Assembly: GCA_038869735.1 (NCBI GenBank)
Contig: JAWCQO010000004.1
Coordinates: 20,803 to 84,802, forward strand
Source of the DNA: Candidatus Anstonellales archaeon
Lineage (GTDB): Archaea > Micrarchaeota > Micrarchaeia > Anstonellales > CG1-02-47-40
Direction of reading: 5' to 3'
DNA: 64,000 bases
A program made the position numbers and the translations under genes. This document shows, in pieces, positions 57,401-64,000 of this stretch (within the stretch, counting starts at the first letter, position 1; every line of letters begins with the position of its first letter). The notes beneath the pieces were generated by a model. That model had not been told where the DNA came from, searched no databases, and was given only the letters and a program-made list of their open reading frames with translations.

Positions 57401-58910
57401 ACTCATTTGAACCGGCCCATTCTATAATAGCGGAGGAATAGTTCTCATTAATGCTTATGTTGATGAATACATTTGAGCCATTTATAGTAACATTGTTGGC
57501 AGGTGTTGGCTCAACAAAAAAAATGGTTGGCTTAATAGAATCAGCACGAATCAAAGCTTCAAAGACGCTTATCCTCGGGTAAACTGTCCCATTCCAAGGG
57601 TCCGTTACGTTTTTTCCGCTTGCTTTTAGAGTATTTTTTATTTCAATTGGTGTTGCGTTTCCACGTTGTAACGAGATGAACTGTTTTATAAGAGCTGCGG
57701 CTCCTGCAGCCATTGGAGCTGCCATCGATGTTCCGCCCATTGTAACCGTTGTTCCATCATAATCTACAGACGTTATAAGTGCACCTGCTGCAAGTAAGTC
57801 AAGATTTGGCCCCCTGTTGGTAAAGCATGTTAATCTGTCCGGTGATGTTGTAGCATCTACACAGTTGCTCCAGGCAACACCTCCAACGTCGGCATCGTAA
57901 ACCGCCCCAACGGAGATAACGGATGGATCACAAGCAGGATGAGAAATGCCTGTCGAATGGTTTTCGTTTCCACTTGCTGCAAAGATAGCAATTCCTGCAT
58001 TCGTGGCAGAAGAAAACAGAGAAGTATTGAAAGTAGGACAGGTATCTTCGGTATATCTACCACCATCCCCCAAACTCATAGATATGACTGAAATGTTATA
58101 GATAGACTTGTTTGAAATGCACCATTCAACAGCCAATGCTACATCAGAAAAATAACCTTGTCCGTTTCTGTTAAGAACTTTTAATGCAACTATTTCAGCT
58201 TCTGGTGCAACACCTCGAACCGACCCATTTGCCGCAATAATGCCTGCAACATGGGAACCATGCCCATTATCATCCGTTGGGTCGTTGGTCCTATTCACAA
58301 AATTCCAGCCACCCCTAACCTTACTGCAATTTCCACTAAAAAACTCACCAGAAGTGCAATTTCCAAAGCTTTCGTGATTATAGGCTATTCCTGTATCAAT
58401 TACACATACCGCCTGTCCTTTTCCTGTTATATTTTGCCCACCCACATAAAGATTATAGGCAGGAGTAACGTTTTGAAGTGGGAGAGCCTCTTGTAGGCTG
58501 ATATATACCGGCCTATCATAAATAATCCGTTTTACTAAGGGGTTTCTTTCGAGCTCCAATAATTGCTGGCGCGTGACTTCTCCGGCAAATGCATTGAAAT
58601 ATTTATATCTTGCCTTAAGGGGAAATGAACGAAGTGAAGATATCACTTTTTCTTGTGCAAGCGAGTATTCTCTTTGTTTTTGTACAACGTTGGGCGAATA
58701 GAGTCCATATTGGCCTATAATCTCAGAAACCGGCTCTGAATCATTTAATAGTACAATTACTCTTATGCTCCCCTCCCCATTCAGTTTTTCTAGAACAGTT
58801 GCGTCGATTTTTTCCTCTCTTAGATTCTCATTTAATAATAAAGGCCCTGCAAGAAGTATCTGAAGAAGAAAGAAGATGAAATAGAGGAATGCTAACCCCT
58901 TAAATGACAT
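54417..58910 (-). CDS. Large membrane-anchored subtilisin-like protease with Ig-like repeats
   Basis: 1497 residues from the ATG at 58910; an upstream in-frame start at 58970 would precede the signal peptide (GLAFLYFIFFLLQILLAG) and overlap pdxT. An I9-type propeptide follows (SIRVIVLLNDSEPVSEII ... FNAFAGEVTRQQL). The S8 catalytic triad is Asp in VCVIDTGIAY, His in NGHGSHVAG and Ser in GGTSMAAPMAAG, with the oxyanion Asn in AASGNEN. Six or more Ig-like repeats follow (each with N-S/G-Y...LxWN..N), then a PGF-pre-PGF-like domain, a Ser/Gly linker and a C-terminal helix (YLAGGALIIIGTSYILYVIII) with a basic stop. Cell-surface protease; substrate unknown. Confidence 0.92.
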   Translation of the reverse strand: MSFKGLAFLYFIFFLLQILLAGPLLLNENLREEKIDATVLEKLNGEGSIRVIVLLNDSEPVSEIIGQYGLYSPNVVQKQREYSLAQEKVISSLRSFPLKARYKYFNAFAGEVTRQQLLELERNPLVKRIIYDRPVYISLQEALPLQNVTPAYNLYVGGQNITGKGQAVCVIDTGIAYNHESFGNCTSGEFFSGNCSKVRGGWNFVNRTNDPTDDNGHGSHVAGIIAANGSVRGVAPEAEIVALKVLNRNGQGYFSDVALAVEWCISNKSIYNISVISMSLGDGGRYTEDTCPTFNTSLFSSATNAGIAIFAASGNENHSTGISHPACDPSVISVGAVYDADVGGVAWSNCVDATTSPDRLTCFTNRGPNLDLLAAGALITSVDYDGTTVTMGGTSMAAPMAAGAAALIKQFISLQRGNATPIEIKNTLKASGKNVTDPWNGTVYPRISVFEALIRADSIKPTIFFVEPTPANNVTINGSNVFINISINENYSSAIIEWAGSNESLINSTNTKSFYAYINKTNLSSGTYPYKIYVIDLNGNINSSETRNIIVDNYPIFDFSSPTPDDNSVINKTWVEINVTFSSPSASVVLLEWNLSSNLTMNGTFPTFGTTISSLSDENYTYRVYANSSGTGLWNVSETRRLRIDTIAPVISFVDRTPLNNSYSQNSSFIINITSSETLERVSLYFNGTEYNMTNNTGTGWYYNITVLFDGNYTYYVVGHDFGGNSNTTGTNILYVQMSDMNITFLAPTPQNASNVSANSVVINFTISGFSDKILLEWNYSINETVNSNNGYYWINKSDLGEGEYSYRVLANHSARNQWVSSEERKVHIDLTKPRGLFVSPTPSDGHYQNLTYVFINLSVNEPIKNATLEWNGTNYTMNGVGTLWYINLTNLIDGEYSYSAYMTDYADNTNKTATNSVHVDTLPPNIRLLYIWNITNESTTIALVSSEPVNATVLYGFSQNALLNTSNDTAQTTTKNITLSSLVPSSMYYVQVKISDLASNHLLSSIYRFVTTKINRLNITENSSYQLNSTETNLSIILVTNATIVEGEINISFSSLSANNLNTSNIYEKGLDIFVFITTSDNVINSLLDSQLRISYNQTEVDSLGISEATLRPFKYNTINSSWIKYEEPVAGVDVNNNYVWINTTSYSEWTIGGKVQNGYSCLYNQTCVSGFCSQNTYLCENAPSSSSSSGSGGGGGGSSIGGSSAGSPSASGGSGASFISQNISSGLKTYYFRRSTSVDAFNNITHFSLFIQNNDTEPIENFEVVEVIPSLAADSKEKVYFDILPDVIENGSIIAKWKFLTLSPQESIEIKYSILGKVYKTRDFASKIILLSNDQNKTINETLLLHAPALAALNEKITLFVSKSNGSPAPDATIVVVSPLRRAEYLTTDNSGMVQYMPTYPGVYTFYSPGVKNAKPVNVTVFKVPEPEMSRLQTQSLNKSRDKARTVEIKETNKPSIFSSHLELLYYLAGGALIIIGTSYILYVIIIRKIRRRSK

Positions 58911-58932
58911 AATCAAGTCTATACAAAAGCTC

Positions 58933-58938
58933 TTTAAA
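58933..58938. promoter_or_regulatory. Shared palindromic TATA box, subtilase and pdxT
   Basis: TTTAAA within CTCTTTAAATCAC is centred 23-24 bp from the pdxT ATG and 25-26 bp from the subtilase ATG. Only 48 bp separate the two start codons, so both mRNAs would begin at or next to their ATG. Confidence 0.6.
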
Positions 58939-58958
58939 TCACTTTCTCTGAATATACT

Positions 58959-59543
58959 ATGATGAGACAAAGGATAGGGGTGCTTTCATTTCATGGCGAC
59001 GTAGCAGAGCATAAAGTTTCGCTACTTGAAGCTGGAAAAAAGGAAAAAATTGACCTTCATATAGTAGATGTTAGAAATAGAGAAGACCTAATTGATTTAG
59101 ACGGCTTAATAATTCCAGGCGGAGAGAGCACGACCATAAGTAAACTTATCTCTTCTCAAGATATGTGGGAAGATATAAAAAAGATAAGAAAAATATTTGG
59201 AACATGCGCAGGGGCTATCTTACTTGCAAAGAAAGTAAATGGAGCTACAAGCGAGCAGAGATTTTTGGAACTTATGGACATAGAGGTCTCAAGAAACGCT
59301 TATGGTCCACAAATAGAATCTTTTGAGGATGAAATAGAAACAACCATAGGAAAAGTCAGAGCCGTTTTTATTCGAGCTCCTTTATTTGAAAGGTGGTGGG
59401 GAAACTGCGAAGTTTTGGGGTTTTTTGACAATCGTCCTGTAGCAATAAAAGAAAGATGCAAAAATCAAGTATTTCTTGCTTTGGCTTTTCATCCTGAACT
59501 TAGCGGCGAAACAATATTTCATCAATATTTCTTACGACTCTAA
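58959..59543 (+). CDS. pdxT: Pyridoxal 5'-phosphate synthase, PdxT glutaminase subunit
   Basis: 194 residues. Class I glutamine amidotransferase that feeds ammonia to PdxS. Motifs are GVLSFHGDVAEH, LIIPGGESTTISKL, the nucleophile FGTCAGAILLAKK, the family signature around SRNAYGPQIESFE, and the His-Glu of ALAFHPELSG. In most organisms pdxS and pdxT are adjacent; here they are 5.6 kb apart with the subtilase unit between. Start at 58959 or the next codon (both ATG). Confidence 0.95.
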   Translation: MMRQRIGVLSFHGDVAEHKVSLLEAGKKEKIDLHIVDVRNREDLIDLDGLIIPGGESTTISKLISSQDMWEDIKKIRKIFGTCAGAILLAKKVNGATSEQRFLELMDIEVSRNAYGPQIESFEDEIETTIGKVRAVFIRAPLFERWWGNCEVLGFFDNRPVAIKERCKNQVFLALAFHPELSGETIFHQYFLRL

Positions 59544-59559
59544 AAATCCAAAAACCATA

Positions 59560-59694
59560 TTATAACTTTTTACCTGAAAAACAACTTTTGCATATGTCGG
59601 TTCGCATACATAAATCACAAGCAGGTGATAGACACCACCTGCAAGTTTTAGTTGCAACGTTCCCACAAATTGAGCATATACCAGGACGAATCAT
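59560..59694 (-). CDS. 44-residue zinc-finger protein after aIF2gamma
   Basis: A short gene whose ATG overlaps the aIF2gamma stop (ATGA), so it is translationally coupled. The product begins MIRPGICSICGNVATKTC and ends CKSCFSGKKL. It has eight Cys in four CxxC pairs (residues 7/10, 18/21, 26/29, 35/38), enough for two zinc sites, as in B-box or HIT-type fingers. Almost nothing else is in the protein. It is convergent with pdxT, 16 bp away. The partner is unknown; its position suggests a link to translation initiation or ribosome assembly. Confidence 0.75.
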   Translation of the reverse strand: MIRPGICSICGNVATKTCRWCLSPACDLCMRTDICKSCFSGKKL

Positions 59695-60878
59695 AGAAGC
59701 ATTCCCCATCCAGCAAGACGCCACCTTTGGTTTATTCTTCTACAAACTGCAAGTTTTACATCTTTATCAACACATATACCTCTCTTTAGTTTTAGCTCAA
59801 TATTTTTGCCCTTTTGCTTTGTGATAACGCCAATTGTTGTTGCGGTTCCTGCACAGATTACAAGCGGTTCTTGGGGCTTTAATGGCTGTGATTGTATGTC
59901 TGATCTGTTTAAAACGTTAAATTCCATAGTAAGCTCATCTAAAACGGGCGGCAGTTCACCTGGTCTTCCAACCACATTACCAACAAGCCCATCTCCCTTA
60001 GTTAGAGAGGGATCAATCAGCGTCTCGAAAGCCACAAGTCCTCCTGGATATGCTTTTTCAACTCTTTCATTACCTACGTTTATGCCCACAATCTTAAGTA
60101 TAATTGGAACCGTGATCTCTTTATCCTTTGTTTTCTTTGTGATTCCAGGCCTAAGCTCAATTTCGTCGCCAACCTCAAACTTTCCCTGTAAAATAGAGCC
60201 ACCAATTACTCCACCCCTTAGCTCTGTTATTGGTGTTCCCGGCCTATTAACATCAAATGAACGAGTTATGTACATTCTGGGCGAGAGTTCCTGATTCCTT
60301 GTTGGGGTAGGAATAGTCTTCTCAATAGCCTCAACAAGAGCATCTATATTCATTTCATAATTTGCAGAAGTCGGGATAATGGGGGCGTTTTCCGCTATCG
60401 TGCCTTTTAGAAACTCTCGTATCTCTTTATAGTTTGCTAAAGCCTGTTCCCGGCTTACCAAGTCAATCTTATTTTGGACAACGACTATATTCTTTATTCC
60501 AAGGATATTTAGGACAAGAAGATGTTCGTATGTTTGGGGTTGAGGACACTTTTCGTTAGCAGCTATTACTAAAATTGCCCCGTCAATTATACTTGAAGCT
60601 GCAATAGCAGTTGTCATCAAAGTCTCATGTCCGGGTGCATCAAGAAATGAAACGACGCGTGAAATTTCTGCTCCTTTGGTCTTCTTAAGAGAGTAAGTCG
60701 TTTTTTTTCTTGTAACTGTTTTGTAAAACGTTGCATCTGCATACCCTATTCTTATGCTGATACCTCTTTTGAGTTCTTCTGAGTGTTCCGAGGTCCACTT
60801 TCCAGTAAGTGCGCGAGTAAGGGATGTTTTTCCATGGTCTACATGACCAACAAGACCTATATTAACTTCTGCTTGCAT
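59691..60878 (-). CDS. Translation initiation factor 2 subunit gamma
   Basis: aIF2gamma, 395 residues, the GTPase core of the factor that brings initiator tRNA-Met to the ribosome. G1 is GLVGHVDHGKTSL, the switch is RGISIRIGYADA, G3 is DAPGHE, G4 is NKID and G5 is TSANYEMN. The C-terminal beta barrels are complete (RWRLAGWGMLL). The zinc-knuckle cysteines usually found between the switch region and DAPGHE are absent here (the segment reads TRKKTTYSLKKTKGAE). The start has the Shine-Dalgarno GTGGAGAG. It follows eS6, a known archaeal pairing. Confidence 0.95.
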   Translation of the reverse strand: MQAEVNIGLVGHVDHGKTSLTRALTGKWTSEHSEELKRGISIRIGYADATFYKTVTRKKTTYSLKKTKGAEISRVVSFLDAPGHETLMTTAIAASSIIDGAILVIAANEKCPQPQTYEHLLVLNILGIKNIVVVQNKIDLVSREQALANYKEIREFLKGTIAENAPIIPTSANYEMNIDALVEAIEKTIPTPTRNQELSPRMYITRSFDVNRPGTPITELRGGVIGGSILQGKFEVGDEIELRPGITKKTKDKEITVPIILKIVGINVGNERVEKAYPGGLVAFETLIDPSLTKGDGLVGNVVGRPGELPPVLDELTMEFNVLNRSDIQSQPLKPQEPLVICAGTATTIGVITKQKGKNIELKLKRGICVDKDVKLAVCRRINQRWRLAGWGMLL

Positions 60879-60890
60879 CTCTCCACGTCC

Positions 60891-61328
60891 TCATTTCTTC
60901 TTTTTTGTTCCCGTGTTCTTTTCTTTTGTCTTCGATTTCTTTTCACTTACATTATCCTCGCTTTTTTTGAAAATCTCGCTGAGTGGTTGTGGGCCTTCTT
61001 CAACAACTACAGTGTTAAGCTGTGCTATTTCAGCATCAACTTGGTTTCCATGGACTCTTTTTCTTTTTCTCTCACCCTTCTTAGTTGGACGAAAGCCCGG
61101 TCTATTTGAGATTAAAACTGCTGTTCTTCTTGAGCCGGAAACATCCCTTCTCATCGGAAAGCCTGAAGTATCGGAACCACCTGTTATCTTAAGTTTGTAT
61201 CCGGATGCGCCGGCTATGCCACCGTCAAACTCATCTCCTATCTTCAACCCATAGAGAGCTGCTGCTTTTGCAGCATGCACCTCAACTTGATAAGATTGTC
61301 CACTTTTATGAGATATTACTATTTTCAT
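60891..61328 (-). CDS. rps6e: Ribosomal protein eS6
   Basis: 145 residues from the ATG at 61328, which has the Shine-Dalgarno GGAGG ten bases upstream. The longer upstream frame is rejected. Small-subunit protein eS6: KIVISHKSGQSYQVEV, the GSDTSGFPMRRDVSGSRR core and RPTKKGERKRKRVHGN are diagnostic. The C-terminal Lys-rich tail (KKSKTKEKNTGTKKKK) is longer than in many archaea. First gene of an operon with aIF2gamma and the zinc protein. Confidence 0.95.
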   Translation of the reverse strand: MKIVISHKSGQSYQVEVHAAKAAALYGLKIGDEFDGGIAGASGYKLKITGGSDTSGFPMRRDVSGSRRTAVLISNRPGFRPTKKGERKRKRVHGNQVDAEIAQLNTVVVEEGPQPLSEIFKKSEDNVSEKKSKTKEKNTGTKKKK

Positions 61329-61384
61329 AGTATCAATTCCTCCGTCTCCATGATCAATAAGAAAGTAGGTAAATTTAGATGGGC

Positions 61385-61397
61385 AAATTTTAAAAAT
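61385..61397 (-). promoter_or_regulatory. Promoter of the eS6-aIF2gamma operon
   Basis: ATTTTTAAAATTT, about 63 bp before the eS6 ATG, predicts a leader of about 38 nt carrying GGAGG. Confidence 0.45.
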
Positions 61398-61488
61398 GAA
61401 AGAGTAAAGTTGGTTCATCACAGAGCGGACTTTTGGTCTCTCTCCCCTTCTTTTAAATGATTATTCTTGTTACTCTTTTGGTGGTAAG

Positions 61489-61677
61489 ATGAAAATAAAT
61501 TTAGAAGGAGTAAGATTAGCTGAAATTGAAAAGATAGTCAGTCTCCTTAACGACAGGGGGTTTGAGCATCATCTGATTTTTGTAAAGTCAAAGGCTTATT
61601 TAGAAATAGCTCCCACGCGAGTGTTATCTAGTAGCAATAATACGCCATTGGATATATGTAATATAGAGTATATCTAA
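61489..61677 (+). CDS. Small hypothetical protein, 62 residues
   Basis: MKINLEGVRLAEIEKIVSLL, then FEHHLIFVKSKAYLEIAPTR. Its alpha/beta pattern resembles a small folded domain. The ATG has GGTGG four bases upstream and the TATA-like CTTTTAAATG (61450-61459) at the right distance. It is not recognised. It diverges from eS6. Confidence 0.5.
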   Translation: MKINLEGVRLAEIEKIVSLLNDRGFEHHLIFVKSKAYLEIAPTRVLSSSNNTPLDICNIEYI

Positions 61678-61921
61678 ACGATACAATGTGGAAAAAACCA
61701 ATTGAAATAGCTTTTCTTACTAGAGATTTTTGAAAATAAAAGGTTGCTGTTAATAAAACATTGGAGGGTTTTCTATCTCTTCCCAGATTGATTAAACTGT
61801 TATTACTCAAAATTTTTGCCAGCACGCCCGATAGCTGACGAAGAAGAAAAGCAAACGCCAAAACTCCAAAGATTGTGAGTTGTGTTCTGCAAAGGGAATA
61901 AAGAAGAGTATTAACTTCAGT

Positions 61922-62233
61922 TTAGCCAAAAAGGGCTGCAAGTCCCTCTGCAGTTGCTTCCTCTTTTTTACCTTCTTCTGCAACTTCCTTCTTTTTTTCT
62001 TCTTTTTCTCCTCCCTCCTTACTCCCAGAAGGGGAAGAAACCACAGGTACAGCTGCAGATTTTAGGAGTTCATCAAAGTTTAATCCAGCAACGGCTTCTG
62101 AGAGTACTTTTGCACGCGCCTCATCTACCTGAACACCTGCGGATGAAAGAACGGATATTATATTCTCTTTTGTGATTTCTTTGCCGGCACCGTGAAGTAC
62201 CAGTACCGCATGAAGATATGGGTCTACTTTCAT
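61922..62233 (-). CDS. rpl12: Ribosomal stalk protein P1 (archaeal L12)
   Basis: 103 residues from the ATG at 62233. The upstream ATG at 62248 is rejected because its codons form the Shine-Dalgarno GGAGG six bases before 62233. The N-terminal dimerisation domain is YLHAVLVLHGAGKEITKENI. An Ala/Lys/Glu-rich hinge follows, and the C-terminal factor-binding tail is TAEGLAALFG. It recruits GTPase factors to the ribosome. Confidence 0.93.
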   Translation of the reverse strand: MKVDPYLHAVLVLHGAGKEITKENIISVLSSAGVQVDEARAKVLSEAVAGLNFDELLKSAAVPVVSSPSGSKEGGEKEEKKKEVAEEGKKEEATAEGLAALFG

Positions 62234-62269
62234 TTTAACAACCTCCAACCATATTTTTATTAGGCGTTT

Positions 62270-63139
62270 TTATTTTACTTGCGCTTGTTCAAAAACATTT
62301 GCTTCTCTAAATGCCTTTTGAAGCAGAAGTTGAATTGTAGCAGTTGAATAAACACCGCAGTTTAGCGAAAGATTTCTTGCTTGAAGTATGGTGTTTATCA
62401 ATAAAATGTTTATATTATTATGTGTCGGATATCCGATATTTATAGAAAAGTTTGATGATTCAACAAAGGCACGTATGGTGTCCGACTGGAGAGTTGATGA
62501 ATCAACATCTAACGTGTTATAGTCAAAGAGCACTCCTTCCTCATCAACTGCTGCTTCTATTCTTATTGCGGCTTCAAAAGGAAGAATGCCTAGCTTTTGG
62601 AGTGCCTTGGATACGGTGGGTGATATCTTCTCTCCTTTTTTAACCACTATCGATTCTTTTGCTATAACTATTTTACCCCCACGTATTTGGGCATTTATGT
62701 TCGCGCTTTTTAGTTCAGAGAGTGCTGGACCTGGAGGTAGATTTGTCTCACCCTCTAAAACCTTTATATCCTCTACTGCAATTTGGCCCGGTTTTGCAGC
62801 GATTTTTTCCTTATTATTCCTGAAATATTGAGCGATAGCGTATGGCGAAAGCGACGAAGAGAGAAAAAGGAGGGAAGGATTTTTCAAGAAGGGGATTAAC
62901 TTCTCTCCATTTTTTGAGGTCTCCAATGCCCTTTTAATTACACTGTTTTTAGCCGCTATAAATTCTACCTTTCCTCTGAGCGCTTTTCTTGCTTTTTGGA
63001 GCAGTCGATCTGGGACGTTGTTTAGATTAACCAAACCAATTACCTTGGACGATTTTATCTTGGATGAAAGATCAGCAACCTTTTTTTTCTTTTTTATAAT
63101 CGCCTGCCGCTCATTTTTGTTTTCCATCTCTTTTTTCAT
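62270..63139 (-). CDS. rpl10: Ribosomal protein uL10 (P0), short C-terminus
   Basis: 289 residues from the ATG at 63139, two bases after the uL1 stop. The rRNA-binding domain is clear (KVIGLVNLNNVPDRLLQKARK, KVEFIAAKNSVIKRAL), followed by FLSSSLSPYAIAQYF, the insertion domain (PPGPALSELKSANI) and helical stalk-binding segments. It ends EANVFEQAQVK, without the charged tail and GxxALFG-type end common in archaeal P0. The P1 protein encoded next keeps that tail. Confidence 0.93.
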   Translation of the reverse strand: MKKEMENKNERQAIIKKKKKVADLSSKIKSSKVIGLVNLNNVPDRLLQKARKALRGKVEFIAAKNSVIKRALETSKNGEKLIPFLKNPSLLFLSSSLSPYAIAQYFRNNKEKIAAKPGQIAVEDIKVLEGETNLPPGPALSELKSANINAQIRGGKIVIAKESIVVKKGEKISPTVSKALQKLGILPFEAAIRIEAAVDEEGVLFDYNTLDVDSSTLQSDTIRAFVESSNFSINIGYPTHNNINILLINTILQARNLSLNCGVYSTATIQLLLQKAFREANVFEQAQVK

Positions 63140-63141
63140 AT

Positions 63142-63777
63142 TTACACCAGCGCACACTTGCCCATCGTGAGTTTCACGTATATCCGTTTTATGTTTTCGG
63201 AACCGACTTTTTCCGCAACTCGGCTATATACTGCTTCAGCATTTTCAACTAAATCATCGACGCTCATCTTTTCTGTTCCAATTGCACACTGAGCTACAGG
63301 CAGGTTTTTTCCTTTGCTTGCAATCTTTACGGTTCGCTTAGCAAGCTCAATCATTTCTGAAACCGATGCACCAATTATAGGTTTTGGAAGCTTTCCACGA
63401 GAGGCTAAGACCTGACCTAACGTCTTTCCGATTGTGACCATAAATGAAGGCTGTGCAAAGAAGACATATTCTCGTGCGAGCTTTTTAAGAGCTTTTTTGT
63501 TCTGCGCCATCTTAGTTATTTCAGAAGAACCCACAACCGTATCTGCTCCAGCGTTCTTTGCTTCTAGGGCCATTTGTTGCTCTGCAAAAACCCAGACTTT
63601 AGGCGTTTTGCCTCTGCCCTTTGGTAGTGCAACTTCAACATTTAGCCTATTATCCGGCTTGGAGAAATCAACATTTTTAAATGAGAAGATAATCTCAACT
63701 GATTGGGTAAAATTTCTTTTTCCTTTATCCAATAGAGCTTTTTCTATGGCTGCCTTAAATCTGTCTCTTTCTATCAT
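63142..63777 (-). CDS. rpl1: Ribosomal protein uL1
   Basis: 211 residues. Large-subunit L1-stalk protein: NFTQSVEIIFSFKNVDFSK, LPKGRGKTPKVWVFA, FFAQPSFMVTIGKTLGQVL, ASRGKLPKPI and the C-terminal IKRIYVKLTMG are diagnostic. The start has the Shine-Dalgarno GGAGGG. First gene of the uL1-uL10-P1 operon. In methanogens L1 represses its own mRNA; whether that applies here cannot be read from the sequence. Confidence 0.95.
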   Translation of the reverse strand: MIERDRFKAAIEKALLDKGKRNFTQSVEIIFSFKNVDFSKPDNRLNVEVALPKGRGKTPKVWVFAEQQMALEAKNAGADTVVGSSEITKMAQNKKALKKLAREYVFFAQPSFMVTIGKTLGQVLASRGKLPKPIIGASVSEMIELAKRTVKIASKGKNLPVAQCAIGTEKMSVDDLVENAEAVYSRVAEKVGSENIKRIYVKLTMGKCALV

Positions 63778-63858
63778 GGTTTGTTTCCCTCCTGCTTAAA
63801 GCAGTTCGACGGGAAAAAAGCTATTTTGCAAAAGTAGCAATACATTGACAAATTGAAC

Positions 63859-63867
63859 TATATAAGC
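63859..63867 (-). promoter_or_regulatory. Promoter of the uL1-uL10-P1 operon
   Basis: CTTATATAG on the minus strand, about 86 bp before the uL1 ATG, predicts a leader of about 60 nt, longer than for most genes in this window. Confidence 0.5.
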
Positions 63868-64000
63868 ATTTCGGAAACAGATTGGTAACTTATTGCTGGG
63901 CGTATTGAGTATCTGTTTTGGAAAAACGTTCTTTTTACTGATGACCTGTAAATGAAGAGAGTCTATGCTGATGCTTAAAATCTATAAGACCATAAGACTT

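Noticed and set aside
61628-61861. 77-codon minus-strand open frame between P1 and eS6
   Set aside because: No ribosome site or promoter, odd composition, and it overlaps a better-supported small gene on the plus strand.

Overview
The window is from an archaeon. The evidence is archaeal-type aIF2gamma, eS6, uL1, uL10 and P1/L12, a secF-secD pair, two tandem ftsZ genes, a diphthamide ligase, an archaeal LeuRS, a split transketolase, leaderless genes with TATA boxes at about -25, and a tRNA-Leu with an archaeal bulge-helix-bulge intron. DNA is AT-rich and genes are tightly packed on both strands. The mix of archaeal information genes with bacterial-type gyrA/gyrB and grpE-dnaK-dnaJ, isolated pathway genes (a lone trpC) and many unrecognised surface or membrane proteins fits a DPANN or deep euryarchaeal lineage. 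The lineage cannot be fixed from this window.

Layout. 1-2420: end of a large secreted protein. 2622-6631: trpC, ftsZ1-ftsZ2, tRNA-Ala and a Dph6-like ligase. 6628-13969: a minus-strand operon of six tandem paralogous polytopic membrane proteins plus one single-pass protein; this is the most unusual block. 14038-24824: leuS, a 1412-residue membrane-anchored protein, a lipoprotein, a Trm5-like methyltransferase and two small membrane proteins. 24922-25665: tRNA-Leu followed by a short GC-rich island bounded by a 13-nt direct repeat of the tRNA 3' end. 25835-28627: secF-secD. 28664-33416: nitroreductase, tRNA-Asn, a possible small RNA, and an rpe-transketolase operon for non-oxidative pentose phosphate metabolism. 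33543-37167: cobalamin adenosyltransferase, a kinase-dCMP deaminase fusion and hypothetical genes. 37168-37985: AT-rich gene-free region with GTAAACC repeats. 37986-40380: Cys-rich lipoprotein, DsbD-like thiol transporter, inositol phosphatase. 40442-46834: HTH regulator, grpE-dnaK-dnaJ, MidA-like methyltransferase, MFS transporter and alkyltransferase in close succession. 46848-51220: gyrB-gyrA. 51554-59543: hypothetical hydrolase, pdxS, a two-gene subtilase unit and pdxT. 59560-63777: ribosomal and translation genes (eS6, aIF2gamma, a 44-residue zinc protein; uL1-uL10-P1).

Several divergent gene pairs appear to share one palindromic TTTAAA TATA box, with the start codons about 24-42 bp away on each side. 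The best candidate for an undescribed system is the six-paralogue membrane array, which could form a hetero-oligomeric channel (a VirB6/TrbL/CedA-like role is only a hypothesis). The giant membrane-anchored protein lies nearby, but nothing in the sequence proves that the two work together.
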